Of a DNA stretch of 64,000 nucleotides, positions 36,373 to 45,311 are shown one piece after another. Position 1 is the stretch's first letter; every line of letters begins with the position of its first letter. A model generated the notes under the pieces. The model did not search any database. It saw only the letters and a list, made by a program, of their open reading frames with translations, and was not told where the DNA came from. The stretch is from Sphingopyxis sp. LC363. GTDB lineage: Bacteria > Pseudomonadota > Alphaproteobacteria > Sphingomonadales > Sphingomonadaceae. The DNA is taken from NCBI RefSeq assembly GCF_000756385.1, contig NZ_JNFC01000005.1, positions 1 through 64,000 of the forward strand, given 5' to 3'. The translations under genes were made by a program, and so were the position numbers.

Positions 36373-39300
36373 ATGGCACTCCGCACGACCTTTTCCGGCC
36401 TCGTGACCGCCCTGGTCGCGGCAGCGCTGCTGCCCGCAACCACGGCCGATGCGCAGATGATCAGCAACACCGCTTCGGCGCAGTGGACGCATGACGGGCG
36501 CCCCGGTCAAGCGCTGTCGAACCGCGTCGATGTAACTGTCAGCCCGCAACCGCCCGACCGCCCGACGATTACCACCTATCGCCTGACGAACGGCGGTGGC
36601 ACCAAATCGGCACCGATCGCGCCGACGCAATGCAGCCGCGCCGCCGCGCGTAGCGCGACGAGCACGATCAGCCTCGGCGGCGCCTATGCGGGCATATCGA
36701 CCGCTCCGGCGTCGCTGCAAAGCACCGACAATTTCCGTGCCGGCGAAGTGCTGGTGGTGGGAATCACGCTCGCATCAGCGAATAGCGATCCACAGGCGCG
36801 CGACATTCTCTCCGTCGCTCTCGAACTCGAAAACGGCGATCGCGAGCAAATCGGCTTGACCGAGACCGCGGCCAACAGCGGCGAATTCGTCGGCTTCATC
36901 AACACGATCGGCGTCCCTCCCGCCGTCGTGCAGGGCGATTGCCGCCTGTCGGTCAATCCCGGCGCCCCGGTGGCGCTACGCTTCACCGGTTCGGCAAACG
37001 CCAGCCTCGTTGGGCTCGCGACGATCAATTTCCTCGTCGACCCGTTCGGCATCGTCTTCGACAGCGGCGACGGCGCGCCCGTTGCCGGCAGCCGCGTGAC
37101 GATCGTCGACGCAGCGACCGGCCAGCCGGCACCGGTGTTCGGCGACGACGGCGTCTCGGCCTATCCGTCGAGCGTGGTCACGGGCCAGAGCGTCACCGAC
37201 GCGGGCGGCACCGTCTACGACTTTCCGCCGGGCGACTATCGCTTTCCTTTTGTCACACCCGGCAGCTACCGCCTCATCGTCGAACCGCCAGCGCCGTTCA
37301 CCGCGCCTTCGAAGTCAAACGCCGCCGATCTGGCGAGCTTGCGACGCCCCGACGACGGCCAGCCGTTCGAGATCACGCGCGCAAGCTACGGCGATATATT
37401 CACGCTGAGCAGCCCCGCCCCCGTGCGCGTCGATATTCCCGTCGATCAGCCGGGGGTGCCGCTGGTTCTGCGTAAAACGACCTCGACACAGGTCGCGGTG
37501 CCCGGCGACGTGATCCAGTATCGCATCGAGGTTGCGAACCGCGATGCCCGCCGCAGCACCGGCGCCGTCACGGTGCGGGATCTGCTGCCCACCGGCATGC
37601 GCCTCCGCGCCAATACGGTGCGCATCGACGGCGTCCGCACCGACGCTCTCGTCCAAGCGAATGGCCGCGAGTTCGCGGTCACCCTGCCCGGTATTGCCGC
37701 GTCGCGATCGCTGCTTCTCACCTATCTCGCCGAGGTCATTGTGTCGGCGCAGCCCGGCAATGCGCTCAACCGTGCGAGCGCGACCGACAACCGTGGAACA
37801 CAAAGCAATATCGCCGAAGCGACGATCGCGATCAAACGCGACCAGCTCGGCGACCGCATGACGATCATCGGCCGCATTACCGACGGCGGCTGCAGCGTCG
37901 ATCCGGGCAAGGCCGACGGCATCGGCGGCGTTCGCGTGATGCTGCAGGACGGTAGCTACACCGTCACCGACGAGGACGGCCGCTATCATTTCGAGGGCGT
38001 GCGCCCCGGCATCCATGTCGTCCAGATCGACCCGTCGACGTTGCCGCTCGATCGCGAAGCGGTCGATTGCGCCCGTTCGACGCAGAGCGCCGGCAGCGCC
38101 ATCTCGCGCTTCGTCAAAGGGCGCGGCGGGTCGCTGAAGCGCGCCGATTTCCGCGCGTTCGCCGCTACGCCCCGCGCCGCGCCCGACAAGGCGACCATCA
38201 AGGCGCCCAAGGTTCTGAGCGATCCCGAAGCCGCCGGTGGGGGCCGCGACTGGCTTGCCGGCCAGGCACCGGGCATCGGCTGGCTCTTTCCCGAAAGCGA
38301 CCACAATCCGCGCGCGAAGGCGATCCGCGCCGCGATCAAGCACGCGCCCGGGCAGACGGTGTCGCTTCACGTCAACGGCAAGCCCGCCGATCCACTGACC
38401 TTCGAGGGCGTGAGCAAGTCGGCCGACGGCAGCGTCGCGGTCAGCCTGTGGCGCGGCCTCGAAATCCGCGAAGGCGAAAACCGTCTTGTCGCCGAGGTGA
38501 AGGACGCGAACGGCGCCACCGTCGAAACGCTCGAACGCACCGTCCATTATTCGATCACCCCGATGCGCGCATCGCTGATCCGCGAAAAGTCGGCGCTCGT
38601 CGCCGATGGCGTGACGCGGCCGGTGATCGCGGTGCGCCTGACCGATCGCGACGGCAAGCCGATCCGCGACGGGCTGACGGGGGATTTCAGCGTTCCCGCT
38701 CCCTATTACCCGGCGGTCGAGGCCGACGCGCAGCAGGCGCGCCAGCTCGCGGGTCTCGAACGCGCGCAGCCGGTGTGGAAAATCGACGGCGACGACGGCA
38801 TTGCCTATATCGAACTCGAACCGACGACGGCATCGGGCACGCTCGCGATCGATTTCATCTTCCGCGACGACAAGGTGACGCGCAAGCAGACGATCGAGGC
38901 CTGGCTCGATCCTGGCAATCGTCCGTGGACTGTGGTCGGCTTCGCCGCCGGCACGCTCGGATACAACAGGCTGGACGACCGGATGGAGCCGGTGGCCGAG
39001 ACGCTCGACGATCTCAACGCCGATGCGCGTCTCGCCTTGTACGCCAAGGGCCGCGTGCTCGGAAAATGGCTGATGACGCTCGCATACGACAGCGACAAGG
39101 ACAAGGACGACGCGCGCTTCGGCGGCGTGATCGACCCGCGCGCCTATTACACCATCTACGCCGACCGCAACGAGACGCGCTACGACGCCGCCTCGGTCCG
39201 CAAGCTCTACCTGCGGCTCGAACGTGCGCAATTCTATGCGATGTTCGGCGATATCGAGACCCGCATTTCCGAACCCGAACTCGCCCGCTACCAGCGCGCG

Positions 39301-41478
39301 CTCAACGGCGGCAAGGCGGAGTATCGCGGCCGCAACCTCGCCGCGACCGCCTTCGTCGCCGACACCCCCTATCGCTTCCGCCGAGACGAAATTCAGGGTA
39401 ACGGCCTGACGGGCCCGTACCAGCTCGGCGCCAAGGACATCTTGCCGAACAGCGAGCGGATTGTCCTCGAAACGCGCGATCGGCTGCACAGTGAGCGCAT
39501 CGTCGAGAGCATCAGCCTATCGCGCCATGTCGATTACGACATCGATTATCTGGCGGGCACGATCCGGTTGCGCGAACCGGTGCTCAGCCGTTCTTCCGCG
39601 CTCGATCCACAATTCATCGTCGCCGAATATGAGGTCGACGGCGTCGGCCAGCGTGTGCTCAATGCGGGCGGCCGCGTCAGCTACCAGTCGAGCGACGAGA
39701 CATTGCGCGTCGGCGCGACTTTCATCCACGACGAGGACGGCAACGCCCGCACCGACCTCGGCGGGATCGACGCGCGCTATCGCCCGACGATCGAGACCGA
39801 GGTGCGCGCCGAACTCGCGGTAAGCGAAGCCAAGGCGGTCAACGGCGGCACGGCCGCCGCCGGCACCGCGAAGGCATGGCTGATCGAAGCCGAGCATCAT
39901 AGCAGCAACGCCGACTTTCTCACCTATGTCCGCGAGCGCGAGGCTGGTTTCGGCACCGGCCAGCTCAACAGCGGCGAGAACGGGACGCGCAAGTTCGGTT
40001 TCGACGCGCGCGTGAAAGCCAGCCGCAACCTGTCGGTGATGGGCAGCGCGTGGCAGGAAGATTATCTCGAAACCAGCGCGCGACGCCGCGCGGCGCGCGC
40101 GCGCGCCGAATATGACAATGGCAACAGCGTCATGCGTGCCGGACTGACCCATGCCGAGGACCGCTTGGCCGATGGCACGCGTAACCGGTCGGACATCATC
40201 CAGCTCGGCGCGACGCAGCGGCTCTTCGCCAAACGGCTCGAACTCGATGCGCAGACCGAATTCGCGCTGGGCGGGAAAGATGCGAGTGTTGATTTCCCGA
40301 CCCGCCATCGCCTCGGCGCGCGTTTTGCGGTGACCCGTGACGTCAATTTCGTCGGCAGCTACGAGATCGCCGACGGCGATACGATCAAGGCGCGCACCGC
40401 GCGGCTCGGCTTCGACCTGGCGCCATGGTCGGGCGCGCGATTGCTCGCGACAGCGAACCGGCAGGAGATTGGCGAATATGGCCCGCGCAGCTTCGCCGCC
40501 TATGGCCTGTCGCAATCGCTGAAGCTCAGCGAGCGCGTGTCGGTCGATGTATCGGTCGACAGCAACCGGACGCTCGACGGCGTCCGCGCGAAGGACGTGC
40601 TCAATGTCGATCATCCGGTCGCGTCGGGAGGCTTCCTCGGCGGTAACGGCGCGCTGACCGAAGATTTCGTCGCGATCAGCACCGGCGCGACCTATCGCGC
40701 CGGCCGCTGGACGCTGACCGGCCGCGCCGAATATCGCGACGGCGAACTCGCCAACCGGTACGGCCTGACGCTCGGCGGTCTCCGCCAGCTCGGCGAAGGC
40801 CGCGCGCTTGGCGCCCTTTTCACCTACGCCAAGGCGAGCGGCAGCGGCGCGACGCCAACGACCGAGGTCATCAACTTCGAATTGAGCTGGGCCCACCGCC
40901 CCGCTGATTCGCGCGTGTCATGGCTGGGCAAGAGCGAATTCCGTTCGGACAAGGTGCGCGACGCCGTCGCGGGCGAGGCCAGCCCGATCGGCGGCGGCGC
41001 GCTGACCATCGATGGCGACGCGACGAGCCGCCGCGCGCTCAACAGCCTGTCGGTCAACTGGACGCCGATGGGCAACCGCGAGGTGGGCGGCCGCCGCGGC
41101 GGCGACCGGATGTGGTATGAACGCGGCGAATTCGGCTTCTTCTGGGGCACGCGCTATAATTTCGACAAATTCGGCGCCGACGACGTCAAGGGCTGGTCGA
41201 ACCTGCTCGGCGCCGATTTCCGCTTCAACCTCGGTGAGCATATCGACGTCGGGGCATCGGGCACCGTGCGCGTCGGCACCGGCGGCGACACCGCGAGCTG
41301 GGCGGGAGGCCCGACGGTCACGCTGGCGCCGATGAAGAATGCGAATGTGACGTTCGGCTATAATTTCGCGGGGTTTCACGACCGCGATTTCGAGGATGCG
41401 CGTTATTCGCGCTCGGGCGCCTATGTGACCTTCAAGCTGAAGTTCGACCAGTCGAGTTTTCAGGGGTTGGGCTTGTAA
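36373..41478 (+). CDS. Giant DUF11 / SdrD-like protein with C-terminal barrel
   Basis: A 1701-residue protein. Residues 1-28 are a signal peptide, followed by the shared motif MISNTASAQWTHDG. A DUF11 domain lies at about 362-492 (VPLVLRKTTSTQVAVPGDVIQYRIEVANRD). An SdrD-B / carboxypeptidase-regulatory beta domain is at about 496-560 (IGGVRVMLQDGSYTVTDEDG). An Ig- or invasin-like region occupies about 615-845. From about 850 to the end many amphipathic strands alternate with short turns, ending in YVTFKLKFD, consistent with an outer-membrane beta-barrel; the FGDIETRISEPELARYQR region is distinctive. It could display or anchor proteins A-C. The ATG at 36373 is the only start that gives a signal peptide. 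Function unknown. Confidence 0.8.
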   Translation: MALRTTFSGLVTALVAAALLPATTADAQMISNTASAQWTHDGRPGQALSNRVDVTVSPQPPDRPTITTYRLTNGGGTKSAPIAPTQCSRAAARSATSTISLGGAYAGISTAPASLQSTDNFRAGEVLVVGITLASANSDPQARDILSVALELENGDREQIGLTETAANSGEFVGFINTIGVPPAVVQGDCRLSVNPGAPVALRFTGSANASLVGLATINFLVDPFGIVFDSGDGAPVAGSRVTIVDAATGQPAPVFGDDGVSAYPSSVVTGQSVTDAGGTVYDFPPGDYRFPFVTPGSYRLIVEPPAPFTAPSKSNAADLASLRRPDDGQPFEITRASYGDIFTLSSPAPVRVDIPVDQPGVPLVLRKTTSTQVAVPGDVIQYRIEVANRDARRSTGAVTVRDLLPTGMRLRANTVRIDGVRTDALVQANGREFAVTLPGIAASRSLLLTYLAEVIVSAQPGNALNRASATDNRGTQSNIAEATIAIKRDQLGDRMTIIGRITDGGCSVDPGKADGIGGVRVMLQDGSYTVTDEDGRYHFEGVRPGIHVVQIDPSTLPLDREAVDCARSTQSAGSAISRFVKGRGGSLKRADFRAFAATPRAAPDKATIKAPKVLSDPEAAGGGRDWLAGQAPGIGWLFPESDHNPRAKAIRAAIKHAPGQTVSLHVNGKPADPLTFEGVSKSADGSVAVSLWRGLEIREGENRLVAEVKDANGATVETLERTVHYSITPMRASLIREKSALVADGVTRPVIAVRLTDRDGKPIRDGLTGDFSVPAPYYPAVEADAQQARQLAGLERAQPVWKIDGDDGIAYIELEPTTASGTLAIDFIFRDDKVTRKQTIEAWLDPGNRPWTVVGFAAGTLGYNRLDDRMEPVAETLDDLNADARLALYAKGRVLGKWLMTLAYDSDKDKDDARFGGVIDPRAYYTIYADRNETRYDAASVRKLYLRLERAQFYAMFGDIETRISEPELARYQRALNGGKAEYRGRNLAATAFVADTPYRFRRDEIQGNGLTGPYQLGAKDILPNSERIVLETRDRLHSERIVESISLSRHVDYDIDYLAGTIRLREPVLSRSSALDPQFIVAEYEVDGVGQRVLNAGGRVSYQSSDETLRVGATFIHDEDGNARTDLGGIDARYRPTIETEVRAELAVSEAKAVNGGTAAAGTAKAWLIEAEHHSSNADFLTYVREREAGFGTGQLNSGENGTRKFGFDARVKASRNLSVMGSAWQEDYLETSARRRAARARAEYDNGNSVMRAGLTHAEDRLADGTRNRSDIIQLGATQRLFAKRLELDAQTEFALGGKDASVDFPTRHRLGARFAVTRDVNFVGSYEIADGDTIKARTARLGFDLAPWSGARLLATANRQEIGEYGPRSFAAYGLSQSLKLSERVSVDVSVDSNRTLDGVRAKDVLNVDHPVASGGFLGGNGALTEDFVAISTGATYRAGRWTLTGRAEYRDGELANRYGLTLGGLRQLGEGRALGALFTYAKASGSGATPTTEVINFELSWAHRPADSRVSWLGKSEFRSDKVRDAVAGEASPIGGGALTIDGDATSRRALNSLSVNWTPMGNREVGGRRGGDRMWYERGEFGFFWGTRYNFDKFGADDVKGWSNLLGADFRFNLGEHIDVGASGTVRVGTGGDTASWAGGPTVTLAPMKNANVTFGYNFAGFHDRDFEDARYSRSGAYVTFKLKFDQSSFQGLGL

Positions 41479-41482
41479 TGGC

Positions 41483-41618
41483 TAATCCTCCCTGTGGCGA
41501 AGCCATGGAGAGGTGACAGCGCGAAGCGCTGACGGAGGGGCAAGGAAGCAACGTTGCTCGCCCCTCCACCACCCTTCGGGCGGTCCCCCTCCCCACCGCT
41601 TCGCGGCAGGGAGGATTA
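41483..41618. repeat. 136-nt inverted repeat after the giant protein gene
   Basis: TAATCCTCCCTG at 41483-41494 pairs perfectly with CAGGGAGGATTA at 41607-41618, and the pairing extends inward through GGCGAAGC / GCTTCGCGG with two mismatches. Smaller hairpins such as GCGCGAAGCGC fill the centre. It sits between the convergent giant-protein and bkdB genes and may be a non-autonomous repeat used as a shared transcription end. Confidence 0.75.
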
Positions 41619-41621
41619 ATC

Positions 41622-42923
41622 TCAATCCGCGAACAGCAGGACCGGCGTCTCGATCAATTTCTTGAGCGCCTGCACATAGCTCGCGGCGTCCCAGCCATCG
41701 ACGACGCGGTGGTCGCAGCTTATCGACAGGTTCATCAGCTTCGCGCGGCGGATATCGTCGCCGTCGAACACCGGGCGTTCGACGATCTTGTTCGGGCCGA
41801 TGATCGCGACCTCGGGCCGGTTGATCACCGGGGTCGTCGCGATGCCGCCGAGCGGGCCGAGCGAGGTCACGGTCAAAGTGCCGCCGGTTAATTCCTCGAC
41901 CTTCGCCTTGCCCGTGCGCGCGGCTTCGGCAAGGCGCGCGATCTCGCTCGCAAGCTGCCAGACATTCTTGTCCTGCGCATCACGGATCACCGGAACCATC
42001 AGCCCCGCGTCGGTCTGCGTCGCCATGCCGAGATGCACCGCGCCGTGGCGCGTGACCACGCCGCCTTCGTCGTCGTAGCGCGCGTTGATCATCGGAAATT
42101 CGGGAATCGTGCGGCAGATCGCGACGATCAGGAAGGGCAGCATCGTCAGCTTGGGACGGCCACCACGGTTGGCGTTGAGGTCGGCGCGCATCTCTTCGAG
42201 CGCGGTAACGTCCATTTCCTCGACATAGGTGAAGTGCGGGATCGCGCGTTTCGACGCCGCCATATTCTCGGCAATCTTGCGGCGCATGCCGATGACCTTG
42301 ATCGGCTCGTCGGCGCGCGCACGGCTGGCGCCGGGGGCGTGATAGCCCTGCCCCGCGCTGTAACGCAGGAAGGCATCGAGATCGGCGTGACGGACCCGGT
42401 CGCCATCGGATTGCACCTGTGACAGATCGATGCCCAGATCCTTGGCGCGCGCGCGGACAGCGGGCGATGCCAGGACAGCCTTATCTCCCCTCCCGCTTGC
42501 GGGAGGGGTCGGGGGAGGGGTTGTTTCAGAAACGGCCGGAGTGGGCTCAACAGGCCCTTCCGCAACCGGGAGCGAAACCGCCTCAGCATCCGAAACCTCT
42601 TCGGCCCCCGGCGTCTCCGAGACAATCTCTTCTTCGATCGGCGTATCGGCAGGGGGCGCTTCAACCTCGCCCTCCCCATCGCCATCGGTCTCGATCACCG
42701 CGAGCGTCGAGCCGATCGGGATCAGGTCGCCGACCTCGCCCGCCAGTTCAACGACGATCCCCGACACGGGCGATTCCATTTCGACGGTCGCCTTGTCGGT
42801 CATCATGTCGGCAAGCTGCGCATCTTCCTCGACGCGTTCGCCTACACGCACGTGCCAAGCGACAATTTCGGCCTCGGCGATGCCTTCGCCGATGTCGGGC
42901 AGACGGAATGAATAGCGGGCCAT
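41622..42923 (-). CDS. bkdB: Branched-chain 2-oxoacid dehydrogenase E2 (lipoamide acyltransferase)
   Basis: A 433-residue E2. Residues 1-80 are one lipoyl domain with the lipoylated Lys in DKATVEMESPVSG. A Glu/Pro-rich linker covers about 85-147. The E3/E1-binding domain is at about 150-185 (ASPAVRARAKDLGIDLSQV). The catalytic domain is the C-terminal half, ending SCDHRVVDGWDAASYVQALK with the HxxxDG active site. It transfers acyl groups from lipoate to CoA in valine, leucine and isoleucine breakdown. Part of the linker (residues about 135-146) is encoded by a palindromic repeat. It is 4 nt after bkdA2. Lipoate may come via LipB at 60.9 kb. Confidence 0.92.
   Translation of the reverse strand: MARYSFRLPDIGEGIAEAEIVAWHVRVGERVEEDAQLADMMTDKATVEMESPVSGIVVELAGEVGDLIPIGSTLAVIETDGDGEGEVEAPPADTPIEEEIVSETPGAEEVSDAEAVSLPVAEGPVEPTPAVSETTPPPTPPASGRGDKAVLASPAVRARAKDLGIDLSQVQSDGDRVRHADLDAFLRYSAGQGYHAPGASRARADEPIKVIGMRRKIAENMAASKRAIPHFTYVEEMDVTALEEMRADLNANRGGRPKLTMLPFLIVAICRTIPEFPMINARYDDEGGVVTRHGAVHLGMATQTDAGLMVPVIRDAQDKNVWQLASEIARLAEAARTGKAKVEELTGGTLTVTSLGPLGGIATTPVINRPEVAIIGPNKIVERPVFDGDDIRRAKLMNLSISCDHRVVDGWDAASYVQALKKLIETPVLLFAD
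42487..42558. repeat. Palindromic repeat copy inside the bkdB reading frame
   Basis: Positions 42487-42519 are identical to the first 33 nt of the intergenic repeat at 20050-20082. Further on, TGTTTC and ACAGGCCCT (42550-42558) match the same order and nearly the same spacing in the intergenic copy. On the coding strand the element is read in frame as the Pro-rich linker PPPTPPASGRG. Confidence 0.85.
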
Positions 42924-42927
42924 GGCG

Positions 42928-43950
42928 TCAGTCCTTCAAAATCTTGGTCAGCGCGGTCGCGATACGCACCGGGCCGGGGAAATAGGCCCATTCGAGGCTA
43001 TGCGGATAAGGCGTGTCGAAGCCGGTGACGCGCTCGACCGGCGCCTCGAGATGATAGAAGCAGCGTTCCTGCACCAGCGCGGCGAGTTCGGCGCCGAAGC
43101 CCGAGGTGCGCGTCGCTTCGTGGATGATCAGGCAGCGGCCGGTCTTTTTCACCGACGCCTCGATCGCTTCGATATCGAGCGGCAGCAGCGTACGCAGGTC
43201 GAGAATCTCGGCGTCGATGCCCATTTCCTCGACGATCGTCTTGGTCACATGCACCATCGTGCCATAGGCGAGGATCGTCAGCGCCTCGCCGGCGCGAACC
43301 GTCGCCGCCTTGCCGAGATCGATGCGGTAATAGCCCTCGGGCACCGCGCTCGCGTCATGCTTCGACCAGGGTTCGACCGGGCGGTCGTAATAGCCGCTGA
43401 ACGGGCCGTTATAAATGCGCTTGGGTTCGAGGAAGACGACGGGATCATTATCCTCGATCGCCGCGATCAGCAGACCCTTTGCATCATAGGGATTCGACGG
43501 AATCACCGTCTTCACGCCGCAGATGTGCGTCATGATGCTTTCGGGCGACTGGCTGTGCGTCTGGCCGCCGAAAATACCGCCGCCGAACGGGGTGCGCACG
43601 GTCATCGGACAGATGAAATCGTTCGCCGAACGATAGCGCAGGCGCGCCGCCTCGCTGACCAGCTGGTCGAGCCCGGGATAGATATAGTCGGCGAACTGGA
43701 TCTCGGGAACCGGGCGAAGGCCATAGGCGCCCATGCCGACCGCGACCCCGATGATCCCGCACTCGTTGATCGGCGTGTCGAACACCCGGGTCTTGCCATG
43801 CTTTCTCTGGAGGCCCGCGGTGGCGCGGAACACGCCGCCGAAAAAGCCGACATCCTCGCCCATCACGACGGTCGCCGGATCGCGTTCGAGCATGACGTCC
43901 ATGGCGCTGTTGATCGCCTCGATCATGTTCATCGTTTTGGTTTCGGCCAT
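42928..43950 (-). CDS. bkdA2: Branched-chain 2-oxoacid dehydrogenase E1 beta subunit
   Basis: A 340-residue transketolase-like pyrimidine-binding subunit. Family segments: ERDPATVVMGEDVGFFGGVFRAT, DTPINECGIIGVAVGMGAYGLRPVPEIQFADYIYPGLDQLVSEAA, and TYGTMVH-like ILAYGTMVHV. It pairs with E1 alpha to decarboxylate branched-chain 2-oxoacids. The ATG at 43950 (MAETKTMNMIEAINS) overlaps the bkdA1 stop as TGATG. The order E1alpha-E1beta-E2 and strong similarity to BCKDH-type sequences favour branched-chain over pyruvate substrate. E3 is not in the window. Confidence 0.93.
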   Translation of the reverse strand: MAETKTMNMIEAINSAMDVMLERDPATVVMGEDVGFFGGVFRATAGLQRKHGKTRVFDTPINECGIIGVAVGMGAYGLRPVPEIQFADYIYPGLDQLVSEAARLRYRSANDFICPMTVRTPFGGGIFGGQTHSQSPESIMTHICGVKTVIPSNPYDAKGLLIAAIEDNDPVVFLEPKRIYNGPFSGYYDRPVEPWSKHDASAVPEGYYRIDLGKAATVRAGEALTILAYGTMVHVTKTIVEEMGIDAEILDLRTLLPLDIEAIEASVKKTGRCLIIHEATRTSGFGAELAALVQERCFYHLEAPVERVTGFDTPYPHSLEWAYFPGPVRIATALTKILKD

Positions 43951-45260
43951 CATTCGGGCTTCCAATCCGGGCCGAACTTGGCCTCTTGCTCGGCGAGCAT
44001 CTGATCGCATTGCTCCTTGAGATGCCAAGGCATCTCCTCGAACACATCCTCGAACATCGTCTCAAACGGCTGGTGCATCCCGTGCCCCAATATGCCGAGC
44101 TTTTCAGATTGTTTCTGCGTCGTCTTGACCAGCTCGTCGAGCTCCTTCGCCTGCGCCGCGTGGCGCTCCTCGTCCCATTCGCCGAGCGTGATCAGGTGCT
44201 GCTTGAGCCGCGCGATCGGGTCGCCGAACGGCCAGGCGGTCGCTTCGTCGGCGGCGCGATAGGCGCTCGGGTCGTCCGAGGTGCTGTGCCCCTCGCTGCG
44301 ATAGGTGAAATGCTCGATCAAAGTCGGGCCGTTGTTCGTCCGCGCCCGGTCCGCCGCCCATTGCGTCGCGGCGTAAACCGCGAGCGGGTCGTTGCCGTCG
44401 ACGCGCAGCCCGGCGATGCCATATCCGACCGCGCGCGCCGCAAAGGTTGTCCGCTCGCCGCCGGCAAAGCCCGAGAAGCTCGAGATCGCCCACTGGTTGT
44501 TCACGACGTTGAAGATGACCGGTGCGTTGTAGACGGTCGCAAAGGTCAGCGCCGAATGGAAGTCGCCCTCCGCCGACGAGCCTTCGCCGCACCATACGGT
44601 CGCGATACGGCTGTCGCCCTTCGACGCCGAAGCCATCGCCCAGCCCACCGCCTGCGGATATTGCGTCGCGAGATTGCCCGACACGCTGAAGAAGCCATGC
44701 TCGGGCGCCGAATACATGATCGGCAACTGGCGACCGAGCAGATGATCGCCGCGATTCGAATAGATCTGGTTCATCATCTGGATCAGCGGATAATCGCGCG
44801 TGATCAATATGCCCTGCTGGCGATAGCTCGGGAAAACCATGTCGGTCCGGTCGATCGCCATCGTCGAGGCGACCGAGGTCGCTTCCTCGCCGGTACACTT
44901 CATATAGAAGCTCGTCTTGCCCTGCCGCTGCGCGCGGAACATCCGGTCGTCGAACGCCCGCGTCAGCATCATGTTGCGCAGCATCGAACGGAGCCGCTCG
45001 GGCGAGAGCCGGGGATCCCACTGCCCCTTCGCCTGCCCATCGAAATCGAGCACACGGACAAGACCATAGCAAAGCTCGCGCATCGCATCGGGCTTGGTCG
45101 CTTCGCCGGGGCGCGGGGTCGCTTCGACGGCGGGGACCTCGATATCGCCGAAGTCGGGCGTGTCGCCCGGACGATAGCGCGGTTCCGGGATATGAAGCGA
45201 CAGCGGCGGCAAATTGCTCGCCGGACGCCCAACCTCCTTTTGGGGGGTCGTCTCAGGCAT
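43950..45260 (-). CDS. bkdA1: Branched-chain 2-oxoacid dehydrogenase E1 alpha subunit
   Basis: A 436-residue ThDP-dependent subunit. The ThDP motif is GEGSSAEGDFHSALTFATVYNAPVIFNVVNNQWAIS, and the phosphorylation-loop-like YRSEGHSTSDDPSAYR follows. The N-terminal about 80-residue extension (HIPEPRYRPGDTPDFG) is characteristic of bacterial BCKDH E1 alpha and distinguishes it from pyruvate dehydrogenase. It is first of the bkd operon; a promoter-like sequence with a dyad lies upstream at 45312-45344. Confidence 0.93.
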   Translation of the reverse strand: MPETTPQKEVGRPASNLPPLSLHIPEPRYRPGDTPDFGDIEVPAVEATPRPGEATKPDAMRELCYGLVRVLDFDGQAKGQWDPRLSPERLRSMLRNMMLTRAFDDRMFRAQRQGKTSFYMKCTGEEATSVASTMAIDRTDMVFPSYRQQGILITRDYPLIQMMNQIYSNRGDHLLGRQLPIMYSAPEHGFFSVSGNLATQYPQAVGWAMASASKGDSRIATVWCGEGSSAEGDFHSALTFATVYNAPVIFNVVNNQWAISSFSGFAGGERTTFAARAVGYGIAGLRVDGNDPLAVYAATQWAADRARTNNGPTLIEHFTYRSEGHSTSDDPSAYRAADEATAWPFGDPIARLKQHLITLGEWDEERHAAQAKELDELVKTTQKQSEKLGILGHGMHQPFETMFEDVFEEMPWHLKEQCDQMLAEQEAKFGPDWKPE

Positions 45261-45311
45261 ATCTTCTTCCCTTCGGGCGCGAATCGCGCACCTAGTTATA
45301 TTTCAACGTGG

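Noticed and set aside
37315-39489. 724-codon reading frame antisense to the giant DUF11 protein, and similar long frames antisense to nuoL, nuoM, nuoG, rnj and the bkdA1-thyA region
   Set aside because: The sense genes have clear domains; the antisense products are Arg/Asp/His-rich without motifs, as expected from high GC with strong third-position bias.
44104-45072. 322-codon minus-strand frame overlapping bkdA1
   Set aside because: It is a shifted frame of bkdA1, with Arg-rich composition and no ribosome site.
41622-45260. Pyruvate dehydrogenase (pdhABC) identity for the E1-E2 operon
   Set aside because: The N-terminal HIPEPRYRPGDTPDFG extension of E1 alpha and the E1 beta sequence fit branched-chain 2-oxoacid dehydrogenase better than PDH.
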